The notes under the pieces were generated by a model. That model was not told the origin of the DNA. It ran no database searches and was given only the letters and a program-made list of their open reading frames with translations. A stretch of DNA of 64,000 nucleotides. It comes from Massiliimicrobium timonense. GTDB taxonomy: Bacteria; Bacillota_I; Bacilli_A; Erysipelotrichales; Coprobacillaceae. The translations under genes and the position numbers were made by a program. The stretch is taken from contig NZ_NFLJ01000009.1 of assembly GCF_002160865.1 (NCBI RefSeq), positions 1 to 64,000 on the forward strand, written 5' to 3'. Shown in pieces: positions 36,214-45,837 of the stretch (positions are counted from its first letter, which is position 1; each line of letters opens with the position of its first letter).

Positions 36214-37354
36214 AGACATTCCTTTCTATTGCTTTTGCAACACGATAAGCACTAGCAAAAGCAAAATGTAAATTATAACCCCCACACATCCCTGCAACAT
36301 TCAAAATTTCTCCCATTGCATAAATACATGGATATTGTTTCAATTCCAAATCTTCTGTTACTTCCTTTAAAGATAGACCTCCTTTCATAACTTGGGCATA
36401 AGAAGCTTCTCTGATTCCTTTGATTTCTAATGGATAATGCTTCAATAATGATACAAGCTGGTCTATTGAAAGATACTGATATTTTTGAAATGCTTTGGCA
36501 ATCTTATGATTCATCAATCCTTCTAAAAATAAAGAAGATTGTTTAGACAATAATTGACATAACTGATTGTGACTTAATTCATCAAAAAAATCAATATATA
36601 ATTGATAATGATGATGCTTTTGATAAAAAGATGATAATTGCATCACTGCAATTCCACTAACACCATAATCAGTAAATAATAATTCTCCTTTTTCCTGATG
36701 GATACATTTTTCATTTTCAACTAACGAAAATGTTCCTTTAACTCTTACACCTTTTAAAGATTTCAAGACAGGAGATGTATAAAATTGCACAAGCGAAGGC
36801 ACTGGTTCAACTACTTTTAAATGCATTTGTTTTAAAATCTCATAACGTGATGTATTCATTCCAGAAAGTTTCCCTGCTTCACTTCCCATCGCCAATACAA
36901 TAACATCAGCGATAATATTTTGAGAATTTGTTTTGATGAGATATTGATGCTTTTGTCGTTGAATTTGTAAAACTTCCTGTTCATATTGAAAGACAACCCC
37001 AGCTTCTTCACTACGCTGCATGAAAACGTTTCTCACAGACAATGCCTGTTCACTTTTAGGATAAAGCAAATCACCTTGATAAACACAATAGAGTCCTATT
37101 TTTTGCATTTGTTCAACCATATCAAAATCTTGAATAATTGATTGAACCATTTTGAGTTGATCGCTTTGATAATATTGTGAATGCATCTTTCTATTGGATA
37201 GATTACATCTTCCATTTCCTGTAGCTAATAATTTTTTTAATGGGGATTTATTTTGTTCTAAAACTATGATTTGATTTTGGGGCATTTGTTGTTTTAATAA
37301 AAGTGATAAATAAACACCAGATGCTCCTGCTCCAACAATAACAATTTTTTTCAC
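36197..37354 (-). CDS. HI0933-type NAD(P)/FAD-dependent oxidoreductase (BaiN-like)
   Basis: The 385-residue flavoprotein starts with the FAD-binding VIVGAGASGVYLSLLL, then KLLATGNGRCNLSN, which is the HI0933 family signature, and ends with GEILNVAGMCGGYNLHFAF and a conserved Ala/Ser. The family includes BaiN, a flavoprotein linked to bile-acid dehydroxylation in gut clostridia, but most members are uncharacterised housekeeping-like proteins. The start is GTG at 37352-37354 behind AAAGGAG. It overlaps the next flavoprotein gene, forming a two-gene operon. Confidence 0.87.
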   Translation of the reverse strand: MKKIVIVGAGASGVYLSLLLKQQMPQNQIIVLEQNKSPLKKLLATGNGRCNLSNRKMHSQYYQSDQLKMVQSIIQDFDMVEQMQKIGLYCVYQGDLLYPKSEQALSVRNVFMQRSEEAGVVFQYEQEVLQIQRQKHQYLIKTNSQNIIADVIVLAMGSEAGKLSGMNTSRYEILKQMHLKVVEPVPSLVQFYTSPVLKSLKGVRVKGTFSLVENEKCIHQEKGELLFTDYGVSGIAVMQLSSFYQKHHHYQLYIDFFDELSHNQLCQLLSKQSSLFLEGLMNHKIAKAFQKYQYLSIDQLVSLLKHYPLEIKGIREASYAQVMKGGLSLKEVTEDLELKQYPCIYAMGEILNVAGMCGGYNLHFAFASAYRVAKAIERNVYVKNS

Positions 37355-37411
37355 GGCAGACTCCTTTCTTTAATCTCTCATGATGAAATATAGTGATTAT
37401 ACCATTTTTTA

Positions 37412-37440
37412 TTGAAAAATCACTAAAAAATGTTTATAAT
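37412..37440 (+). promoter_or_regulatory. Sigma-A promoter of the YebC-like gene
   Basis: TTGAAA (37412-37417) and TATAAT (37435-37440) are separated by 17 bases, and the ribosome site AAAGGAGGC follows. Confidence 0.82.
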
Positions 37441-37472
37441 ACTAAAGGAATTTTTAAAGGAGGCGTTTAATC

Positions 37473-38213
37473 ATGGGTAGAGCACATGAAGTGCGTAAAG
37501 TTGCAATGGCAAAAACAGCTGCCAAAAAAGCAAAATTATATTCACGATATGGAAAAGAAATTTATTTAACAGCGAAAGCTGGTGGACCAGAATTAGATGG
37601 AAATTTAGCATTAAGACGTTTAGTAGACAAAGCAAAAAAAGAACAAGTTCCTGCTGATGTTATTAAACGTGCTATTGATAAAGTCAAAAGTGGTGTGACT
37701 GAAAATTATGAACCTATTCAATTTGAAGGTTTTGGTCCAGGTAATTCTACATTAATCGTGAAATGTTTAACAGATAATATCAATCGTACAATATCACAAG
37801 TTCGTCCAGCATTTACAAAAGCAAAATCTAAATTAGGAGCTGAAGGTTCTGTTGCTTATTTATATAATGTTGAAAGTACAGTTATTTTAAGTGGTATGAG
37901 TGAAGATGAAGTATTAGAAGCATTAGTGATGGGAGATGTTGATGCTAAAGACATTACAACATTAGAAGATGGACGTATTAAAATCACTGGTGAACCAACA
38001 GATTTAAATAAAATTAAAACTGCTATTGAAGCTGTTAAAGAAGATATTGAATTTGATGTAGATGATATTACAACAACACCTCAAGAATATGTTGAACTTG
38101 AAGGTGATGATATGATGTTATTTGATAGATTAATGGGATTATTAAATGATTGTGATGATGTTGATGAAGTTTATCACAATGTTTCAAATTATGATGACGG
38201 AGAAGAAGAATAA
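37473..38213 (+). CDS. yebC: YebC/PmpR family protein, YebC2 (YeeN-like) subtype
   Basis: The 246-residue protein begins MGRAHEVRKVAMAKTAAKK, the sequence of the YeeN/YebC2 branch, and shows GPGNSTLIVKCLTDN in the middle domain. YebC proteins were named transcription factors; recent work places them, or YebC2 at least, as ribosome-associated factors that help at proline-rich stalls, as the human homologue TACO1 does in mitochondria. The gene has its own promoter and terminator. With rqcH and clpB in the same window it adds to the translation-quality theme, though that is only proximity. Confidence 0.9.
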   Translation: MGRAHEVRKVAMAKTAAKKAKLYSRYGKEIYLTAKAGGPELDGNLALRRLVDKAKKEQVPADVIKRAIDKVKSGVTENYEPIQFEGFGPGNSTLIVKCLTDNINRTISQVRPAFTKAKSKLGAEGSVAYLYNVESTVILSGMSEDEVLEALVMGDVDAKDITTLEDGRIKITGEPTDLNKIKTAIEAVKEDIEFDVDDITTTPQEYVELEGDDMMLFDRLMGLLNDCDDVDEVYHNVSNYDDGEEE

Positions 38214-38237
38214 CATGTTTGCATGTTATCTTTTTTT
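38210..38237 (+). terminator. Terminator of the YebC-like gene, abutting the next start codon
   Basis: ATAACATG pairs with CATGTTAT around TTTG (38210-38229) and is followed by CTTTTTTTAT. The next gene's ATG (38240) lies directly after the T run. Confidence 0.75.
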
Positions 38238-38239
38238 AT

Positions 38240-38908
38240 ATGAAAGTTACACATTTATATCATAGTGGTTGTTTAGTCGAGTTAGACAATCATTTGCTTT
38301 TATTTGATTATTATCAAGGTGAACTTCACCTTAATCAAGAGAAACCTCTTTATGTTTTTGTTTCTCATCGTCATTATGATCATTATAATCCCAATATTTT
38401 TAAAATTCATCATCCTCAAATCACTTATATTTTATCCAATACACTGCGTCATAAATATGATGCATATTATGTAGATATACATCAAACTTATCAAATAGAT
38501 GATTTATCTATTTCCACACTGCTTTCTACTGATGAAGGATGTGCTTTTCTTGTCCATGTGGAAAATCAGACAATATATCATGCTGGTGATCTTCATTGGT
38601 GGCATTGGGAAGGTGAACCAGAACAAGACAATATATATCAAAAACAGACTTACCTCCAAGAAATCTGTTCTATCAAAGAACCAGTTGACCTTGCTTGTGT
38701 TGTTGTGGATATCCGTCAAGAAAAAGACTATTTATTAGGCTTAAATGCTTTTTTAAAACAAGTTCCTACAAAATACATTTTACCAATTCACTATTTTGGA
38801 CATTACGAAACAACAAAACTTCTCTTACAAGAACATTTAAATAATCCCTATCATGCTCAAATCCTGCCTGTTACCCATCAAAATCAGACATTTGAAATTC
38901 TCGTATAA
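38240..38908 (+). CDS. MBL-fold metallo-hydrolase, UlaG-like
   Basis: The 222-residue protein begins MKVTHLYHSGCLVEL and has the metallo-beta-lactamase fold metal ligands: HRHYDH (HxHxDH), HAGD later, and a C-terminal PIHYFGHYE histidine. The family hydrolyses lactones, phosphodiesters or thioesters; UlaG-like members cleave ascorbate 6-phosphate lactone, but no sugar genes are near. I chose ATG at 38240 because the family starts there; a TTG at 38219 would begin inside the terminator stem. The chosen start has no Shine-Dalgarno and follows a T run, which is unusual for this genome. Confidence 0.8.
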   Translation: MKVTHLYHSGCLVELDNHLLLFDYYQGELHLNQEKPLYVFVSHRHYDHYNPNIFKIHHPQITYILSNTLRHKYDAYYVDIHQTYQIDDLSISTLLSTDEGCAFLVHVENQTIYHAGDLHWWHWEGEPEQDNIYQKQTYLQEICSIKEPVDLACVVVDIRQEKDYLLGLNAFLKQVPTKYILPIHYFGHYETTKLLLQEHLNNPYHAQILPVTHQNQTFEILV

Positions 38909-38936
38909 AAAGAACCTTTTGCACAAAGGTTCTTTG
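38909..38936. terminator. Two-way terminator between convergent genes
   Basis: AAAGAACCTTT (38909-38919) pairs with AAAGGTTCTTT (38925-38935) around TGCAC, with A-rich and T-rich flanks. It serves the MBL gene on the plus strand and the glyoxalase-fold gene on the minus strand. Confidence 0.82.
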
Positions 38937-38937
38937 C

Positions 38938-39306
38938 TCATTTTTGTGGTACAATTTCCAGCCAGTAATCATCAGGATCATGAATAAAATAAAGTCCCAT
39001 TGCTTCATTTTCAAAACATATGCATCCCATGTCTTGATGCAATTGATGATATGCTTCATAATCATCAACAACAAAACAAATATGACTTTCATTTTCACCT
39101 AATTCATAAGCCTGTGGATGATCTTTTAGCCATGTCAATTCTAATTGAAAAGAGGCTTCACAATCAGTCAGATAAACAAGTTTAAAACTTCCATCCGATG
39201 CTTCCTTTTCTCTGACAACAGTAAGTCCTAATGCTTTTTGATAAAATGTGATACTTTTTTCTAAGTTTGTAACATTAATATTACAATGATTAAATACAGC
39301 TTTCAT
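38938..39306 (-). CDS. VOC-superfamily protein, lactoylglutathione lyase-like
   Basis: The 122-residue protein has the paired beta-alpha-beta-beta-beta folds of glyoxalase I. Candidate metal ligands are H7 in NHCNINV, a glutamate in FQLELTW, H75 in ESHICFVV and E117 in YWLEIVP, which is the H-E-H-E set of active glyoxalase I. It starts MKAVFNHCNINV with AGGAGG upstream. It might detoxify methylglyoxal or act on another thiol adduct. It sits ten bases after a small DUF6440-like gene in the same direction, so they are probably cotranscribed. Confidence 0.82.
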   Translation of the reverse strand: MKAVFNHCNINVTNLEKSITFYQKALGLTVVREKEASDGSFKLVYLTDCEASFQLELTWLKDHPQAYELGENESHICFVVDDYEAYHQLHQDMGCICFENEAMGLYFIHDPDDYWLEIVPQK

Positions 39307-39315
39307 GTCGTCCTC

Positions 39316-39510
39316 CTATTCTTCATCTGGAAATACCGTTGTAATAATAGGTCTTCCTTCTCTATCAACTAATACTGTCAGTCCTGCACCAACGGAATTA
39401 CTATGAAAAAGATAATTCACACCTGTTTCTTTATCAACCCATATTTCAGAAGTTTGAAGTATTTTTTCTGAACTATAAGTTTTTATAAATCTCTCATATT
39501 TTTTTGCCAT
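39316..39510 (-). CDS. Small DUF6440-like protein
   Basis: The 64-residue protein has the pattern KRF/KYERF... VDKETGVNYLFHS ... AGLTVLVDREGRPI, which I recognise as the DUF6440 family of short Bacillota proteins. No catalytic residues or membrane segment are evident. GGAGAAG precedes the ATG. It is followed by the glyoxalase-fold gene. It diverges from groES, with the CIRCE-containing promoter region between them. Function unknown. Confidence 0.72.
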   Translation of the reverse strand: MAKKYERFIKTYSSEKILQTSEIWVDKETGVNYLFHSNSVGAGLTVLVDREGRPIITTVFPDEE

Positions 39511-39584
39511 AATCTTCTCCTTTTTTTAAATTATAACAAAAGAGAAGTCTAAATAAAAATATTATTTCATATATTTTAAGGATT

Positions 39585-39611
39585 TTAGCACTTTTAAAAT
39601 CATAGTGCTAA
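39585..39611. promoter_or_regulatory. CIRCE operator 1 upstream of groES
   Basis: TTAGCACTT and TAGTGCTAA are separated by nine bases, two mismatches from the HrcA consensus. It lies upstream of the -35 region. Confidence 0.88.
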
Positions 39612-39614
39612 AAG

Positions 39615-39645
39615 TTCATATTCAGTTCATATATCATGCTATAAT
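39615..39645 (+). promoter_or_regulatory. groES: Promoter of groES-groEL
   Basis: The -10 TATAAT (39640-39645) is perfect. The best -35, TTCATA (39615-39620), is weak and 19 bases away. The promoter lies between the two CIRCE elements. Confidence 0.6.
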
Positions 39646-39653
39646 AATAGTTG

Positions 39654-39680
39654 TTAGCAAACAAGATATATGAGTGCTAA
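39654..39680. promoter_or_regulatory. CIRCE operator 2 upstream of groES
   Basis: TTAGCAAAC and GAGTGCTAA are separated by nine bases. The right half-site is perfect; the left has two mismatches. It covers the transcription-start region and lies four bases before AAGGAGG. Confidence 0.9.
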
Positions 39681-39696
39681 ATAAGGAGGAATACAA

Positions 39697-41586
<1,890 letters not shown>

Positions 41587-41588
<2 letters not shown>

Positions 41589-41614
41589 AAAACTGGCAAA
41601 TGCCAGTTTTTTTT
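41587..41614 (+). terminator. Terminator of groES-groEL
   Basis: AAAACTGGCA pairs with TGCCAGTTTT around AA, followed by a further four T residues, directly after the groEL stop. Confidence 0.9.
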
Positions 41615-42146
41615 ACGTCTTTTCTTTTTTTGCATATGCAATCAAAGTCAAGATTAATAATACGACAATCACAATATAAAATAATGTGATGATAATTTGA
41701 ACATACTGTATAAAAACCCAACGAGCAGGAAACGATACGAATGTTACAGAAATCACATTCATTGTTCTTAATATGTTTAAACGCTTGGATTCCTTTTCAA
41801 AATGGTGCGATAAAGCAATATTTGAAATATTCGTTAATAACTGAAACTGTATATAAATGGAAATAATATTCATAAATAGTTGTAACATATCAAAGCTCTC
41901 TATAGAAACATTTATGATCATTAAAATCCATACGATTCCATTATACACTCCTAAAATCACAATCAATGGTCTTAATAATTTTGTACTTTCCTCATATTCT
42001 CCAATCACATCAATAGCCTTATAAAAAAGATAATAACCAATCCAATCTGGAAGAAACTGAATGGTTTGAATACGAATATCAAAAACAATGAAAATAAAAC
42101 CAAATATAATTTGATATAATGCACCAACATATGATTTAGCTTTCAT
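41613..42146 (-). CDS. Multi-pass membrane protein of the BlaI/M56 operon
   Basis: The 177-residue protein has five hydrophobic segments (near 9-25, 34-46, 62-78, 85-105 and 145-170) and a basic C-terminus. I recognise no family. The start ATG at 42146 lies within the 3' end of the M56-peptidase gene (11-base overlap) and follows GGTGAATGG, so it is translated with that gene. As the third gene of a BlaI-type regulatory operon it may be the regulated effector or part of the sensor; the sequence does not decide. Confidence 0.7.
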   Translation of the reverse strand: MKAKSYVGALYQIIFGFIFIVFDIRIQTIQFLPDWIGYYLFYKAIDVIGEYEESTKLLRPLIVILGVYNGIVWILMIINVSIESFDMLQLFMNIISIYIQFQLLTNISNIALSHHFEKESKRLNILRTMNVISVTFVSFPARWVFIQYVQIIITLFYIVIVVLLILTLIAYAKKEKT

Positions 42147-44094
42147 ACCATTCACCATCTTCCATGTTTATTTTGATCAGTTCTGTTGTTCCATTGATAT
42201 CTATTTGTAAAGCATAAGTTTCTGGTAAACGAATGCTATTGGCCTCTTGATAATAAGATATATGTTGAAAACGATATTCTTTATCTAATGTATGATTCTC
42301 TACTTTTGCAAAAAAGAATGTTTCTTCATTTGATGAAGACTGATAATATAGCCCATAATCAGAAAAATTATCATGTTTTTCAAAATGAACATCTTCGTCT
42401 TGATTATTTAGATTTTTTAAATTCATAGAAATATATTCTATTTCATCTTGATGATGTAAAGATTGATGATTTTGATATATGACTTCTAAATACTGGTAAC
42501 CACTATTGAATCTGGCTTGTGGTCTTAATTCAAAAGCATGGAGAGATGGTGTATTCATAATATCATTGCCAAAAACCTGATAACCGTTTCTGACAATCAC
42601 AGTCACTTTACCACTTTGACAAGGCAATGATATAATTTTATAGATCGGAATATCATAAATTTCACTATTCATAAATGTTCTAAGATGTGTAGCATCCCCT
42701 GTTAATACTTGACCATTTTGTCTGACTTTCCAGCCACGCTCTTTTTTGATTTGTATTGGAATGATGTTATAATGTGCTATCACTCGATTATTTTCAACAT
42801 CAATATTTTCATTTTGATTATAGAAACATAATTTTGCATGATATTCATGATCGTTGATTTTTTCTAAATGTATCACATCATATAAATAATAAGTAAGAGT
42901 AGATACAACTGAATCAGGTCTTTGACTGAGTACAGATCGAAAATCATGATAATCCTGTTGTGGTAAAACTGATAATAAAAACTGTTCATCATTGGAAACA
43001 ATACCTTTTGCATATGTATCAATAGCACCAGCTATTGTTGGATATTCCATCATTCTTGCAGAAGCTAAAGAAAGCTGATAAGAAAAACTTTCATGCTCAT
43101 AAGGATTACCTATTAAAGTATAAGAATGGAAATATCCAATTGATAAAGGAGCCAATAAAAGACATATACACAAAGAAACAATCATCATACCTTGTGGATA
43201 TTTTTTAAATCTAACAATAGCTTCAATACGTTTTTTTATATTCTTTGCCCCATTGGAAAGAGAAGTTGTTCCAAAAGCATAAGGATATTTTTCATTGGTC
43301 ATATTCAACAAGATTCTTCCATAATCTCTCCTTTGCTCCCCATCCAGCTTTTCCAATACTCTTTGATCACATAGACTTTCCATATCATTATGAATTTGGT
43401 CAAAGACATATTGTAGAAAAGGATTACACCAGTGAATACATCTCAAACAAGACCATATGACACATTGTAAAGAATCTTTATATTGAAGATGTAGTAACTC
43501 ATGCAAAATAATTTTTTCATCTAATGTATCTTGTTTTGGTAAGACAAAAACTGGTTTGAATAGACCAAACACAAAAGCTGAAGGTATACCTTCTAAAACA
43601 AGGGCTTGACAAGATGGAAAATGATATTTTGTTTCGATTTGTTGAATTTTTTGAAAAAGTTCATCACTTGGTTTTTGACCATAAATAAAGATAATTTTTT
43701 TCAATTGGATATATTGATGCATATATCGTATCAGATGATATAAAACACCTAAAACATAGAAAACAAATAGAAAATCTGTTACGCTATGAGGAATACCAGT
43801 CACCAATGGAAAAGATGTGATATTTTTAATAGGAAGATAAATATCTATGTAAGATGAATGAAGTGATTGTTCAATGATTGTTTTCACCGCTTCGAGCAAG
43901 ACATGTAACGAAGGAAAAAGAGCAAAAGGAAAGAATCCTACTGGTATTATCAAAGAGAGAAAAAGAACACTCCAGACTCCATATTGCCATCTTGGTGATA
44001 ATTTATCTTGAAATATTTTCTTCAATAACAGTAATATCAAAGCAACAATAGAGATTTCTATTGTCTGCATTAAAAATCCCCAAATATTAGTCAT
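42136..44094 (-). CDS. BlaR1/MecR1-type M56 metalloprotease sensor with atypical sensor domain
   Basis: The 652-residue protein has three to four N-terminal helices and a cytoplasmic gluzincin protease domain with HELLH (H198, E199, H202) and the downstream E239 in ESLCDQRVL. A further transmembrane helix at about 301-321 and a C-terminal extracytoplasmic part of about 330 residues follow. In BlaR1 that part is a penicillin-binding domain with SxxK; I find no SxxK-SxN-KTG set here, so the signal is probably not a beta-lactam. On activation the protease is expected to cleave, or lead to cleavage of, the BlaI-type repressor encoded upstream. It starts two bases after the repressor gene. Confidence 0.88.
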   Translation of the reverse strand: MTNIWGFLMQTIEISIVALILLLLKKIFQDKLSPRWQYGVWSVLFLSLIIPVGFFPFALFPSLHVLLEAVKTIIEQSLHSSYIDIYLPIKNITSFPLVTGIPHSVTDFLFVFYVLGVLYHLIRYMHQYIQLKKIIFIYGQKPSDELFQKIQQIETKYHFPSCQALVLEGIPSAFVFGLFKPVFVLPKQDTLDEKIILHELLHLQYKDSLQCVIWSCLRCIHWCNPFLQYVFDQIHNDMESLCDQRVLEKLDGEQRRDYGRILLNMTNEKYPYAFGTTSLSNGAKNIKKRIEAIVRFKKYPQGMMIVSLCICLLLAPLSIGYFHSYTLIGNPYEHESFSYQLSLASARMMEYPTIAGAIDTYAKGIVSNDEQFLLSVLPQQDYHDFRSVLSQRPDSVVSTLTYYLYDVIHLEKINDHEYHAKLCFYNQNENIDVENNRVIAHYNIIPIQIKKERGWKVRQNGQVLTGDATHLRTFMNSEIYDIPIYKIISLPCQSGKVTVIVRNGYQVFGNDIMNTPSLHAFELRPQARFNSGYQYLEVIYQNHQSLHHQDEIEYISMNLKNLNNQDEDVHFEKHDNFSDYGLYYQSSSNEETFFFAKVENHTLDKEYRFQHISYYQEANSIRLPETYALQIDINGTTELIKINMEDGEWYES

Positions 44095-44096
44095 AC

Positions 44097-44471
44097 CTAA
44101 ACCTCCATTTCATCAAGAATTTGATTGAGTTTAGCTTTTTCTTCTGGTGTTATTTTTGAATCCTTTAAAAATGCACTCATTAAATCAGTCACAGATCCTT
44201 GATAAACCATATTTAATAAACGATTTCTTTCCCATTGCAGATATTCATTTCTTGATAAAACATAACAATAACGATGTGGTTCATGCGTTCTATCAATTTT
44301 AACCAGATTCTTCTTTTCCATTCTTGTTAAATAGGTATGAACTGTGTTGCGACTCCAATGTTTTTTTATCTTGAGTGCTTCTACAACTTCTCCTAGTAGA
44401 AATGTCTGACCACCCCATAAAACTTCCATAATTAATAGTTCTGCATCTGATAAACTTTTCATTTTCATCAC
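44097..44471 (-). CDS. BlaI/MecI/CopY-family transcriptional repressor
   Basis: The 124-residue protein has an N-terminal winged helix (LSDAELLIMEVLWG, SRNTVHTYLTRMEKKNLV) and a C-terminal dimerisation region (LLNMVYQGSVTDLMSAFL), as in BlaI and MecI. There is no C-terminal metal-binding cysteine pattern, which argues against a CopY copper repressor. GGAGGTG precedes the ATG. Two perfect TACA-N2-TGTA palindromes in its promoter imply that it represses its own operon, including the M56 sensor and the membrane protein. Confidence 0.92.
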   Translation of the reverse strand: MMKMKSLSDAELLIMEVLWGGQTFLLGEVVEALKIKKHWSRNTVHTYLTRMEKKNLVKIDRTHEPHRYCYVLSRNEYLQWERNRLLNMVYQGSVTDLMSAFLKDSKITPEEKAKLNQILDEMEV

Positions 44472-44474
44472 CTC

Positions 44475-44486
44475 CTACAATTGTAG
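44475..44486. promoter_or_regulatory. BlaI-type operator O1, in the leader
   Basis: CTACAATTGTAG is a perfect 12-base palindrome containing the BlaI/MecI core TACA-N2-TGTA. It lies between the transcription start and the repressor's Shine-Dalgarno. Confidence 0.85.
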
Positions 44487-44499
44487 TCCTTCTACTATT

Positions 44500-44528
44500 A
44501 TACTACAACTGTAGTTATAGCCTGTCAA
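44500..44528 (-). promoter_or_regulatory. Sigma-A promoter of the BlaI/M56 operon
   Basis: On the minus strand TTGACA (44523-44528) has TAGTAT (44500-44505) 17 bases away; an alternative TATAAT (44497-44502) would be 20 bases away. The -35 directly follows the malic enzyme terminator. Confidence 0.78.
44503..44514. promoter_or_regulatory. BlaI-type operator O2, in the promoter spacer
   Basis: CTACAACTGTAG matches the core TACA-N2-TGTA and is identical to O1 apart from one central base. It sits between -35 and -10, with its centre 28 bases from that of O1. Confidence 0.85.
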
Positions 44529-44566
44529 TAAAATAAAAACATAGAGAAAAATCTTTTCCTCTATGT
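44529..44566 (-). terminator. Terminator of the malic enzyme gene
   Basis: ACATAGAG pairs with CTCTATGT (44539-44566), with further A/T pairing inside. On the minus strand it is followed by TTTTTATTTTA, next to the BlaI-operon -35 box. Confidence 0.85.
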
Positions 44567-44584
44567 CCTATAAACAATATGTAC

Positions 44585-45760
44585 TTATCTTGCAAGTCCT
44601 TCTTCAATAGCTTTTTTGGCTACTGCTTTAGCCACAACATCACTGACACGTGGGTCTAATGCATTAGGAATGACATATGTTGGCGATAATTCAGTTTCAT
44701 CAACAAGAGAAGCCAAACCATAAGCTGCTGCCAATTTCATTCCTTCACTGATTTTTCTGGCCTTAACATCCAATGCCCCTCTAAATAATCCTGGAAACGC
44801 CAAAACATTATTAATCTGATTTGGATAATCAGAACGTCCAGTTCCCATCACTGCAACTCCTGCATCAATAGCTTCTTGATAAGGAATTTCTGGTTCTGGA
44901 TTGGCCATTGCAAAAACAATTGGATGATCTTTCATACTTTTCACCATTTCTGGTGTTAAAACTCCTGGTGCAGATACCCCAATAAAAACATCAGCTTCTT
45001 TCATAGCTTCAGCCATTGTCATACGTTTAGATTGAGAATTAGTGATTTCTGTTAATTCCTGTGTTAAAAAATCATATTGATCATAATCCTCTTTTGTAAC
45101 AATTCCATTGATATTAAAACCATAGATTTCTTTCACACCCAGTGCATGAATCATTTTAATGATAGAACTTCCTGCTGCCCCTGTTCCACTCACAACAACA
45201 GTGATATCTTCTATTTTTTTATGAACAACCTTCAATGCATTTAATAAACCTGCCGTTACAACAATAGCTGTTCCATGTTGATCATCGTGGAATACAGGAA
45301 TATCTAATTCCTTAATCAGTGTTCTTTCAATTTCGACACATCTAGGAGCACTAATATCTTCTAAATTAATACCTCCAAAAGATGGAGCAATCGCTTTAAC
45401 AATACGAATAATGTCTTGAGGATCTTTGGTATCTAAGCAAATAGGTACAGCATCAATATGACCAAATTTCTTAAATAAAATAGATTTTCCTTCCATGACA
45501 GGCATAGCTGCTTCTGGTCCAATATCACCTAGTCCAAGTACAGCTGTCCCATCGCTCACGACTGCAACACTGTTTTGTTTCCAAGTGTATTTATACACAT
45601 CTTCTTTATTTTTTGCAATTTCTCGACATGGCTGAGCAACACCAGGTGTATAAGCCAATGATAAATCATGACTTTCATTTAATGGAACTTTCAGTTGTAC
45701 TTCCAGTTTTCCTTTAACTTTTTCATGCATTTCTAATGCTTCTTGATATATATCTTTCAT
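44585..45760 (-). CDS. NAD(P)-dependent malic enzyme
   Basis: Malic enzyme decarboxylates malate to pyruvate and reduces NAD(P). The 391-residue protein is the short bacterial form without a phosphotransacetylase tail. It has [36 protein letters not shown], a [19 protein letters not shown] block, and the Rossmann [12 protein letters not shown] chose ATG at 45760 behind GAGGGAAA; upstream codons add unrelated sequence. Pyruvate made here can feed the PFOR at 57649-61167. NAD or NADP preference cannot be settled by eye. Confidence 0.93.
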   Translation of the reverse strand: MKDIYQEALEMHEKVKGKLEVQLKVPLNESHDLSLAYTPGVAQPCREIAKNKEDVYKYTWKQNSVAVVSDGTAVLGLGDIGPEAAMPVMEGKSILFKKFGHIDAVPICLDTKDPQDIIRIVKAIAPSFGGINLEDISAPRCVEIERTLIKELDIPVFHDDQHGTAIVVTAGLLNALKVVHKKIEDITVVVSGTGAAGSSIIKMIHALGVKEIYGFNINGIVTKEDYDQYDFLTQELTEITNSQSKRMTMAEAMKEADVFIGVSAPGVLTPEMVKSMKDHPIVFAMANPEPEIPYQEAIDAGVAVMGTGRSDYPNQINNVLAFPGLFRGALDVKARKISEGMKLAAAYGLASLVDETELSPTYVIPNALDPRVSDVVAKAVAKKAIEEGLAR

Positions 45761-45801
45761 CTTTTTCCCTCTTTTCTTTTTTATTATGCCATAATTAAAA
45801 A

Positions 45802-45830
45802 CAAATGAAAAGCAGATGTTTTCCATCTGC
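45802..45830 (-). terminator. Terminator behind manA
   Basis: GCAGATG (45812-45818) pairs with CATCTGC (45824-45830) around five bases and is followed on the minus strand by TTTTCATTTG. Confidence 0.7.
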
Positions 45831-45837
45831 CTCATAT

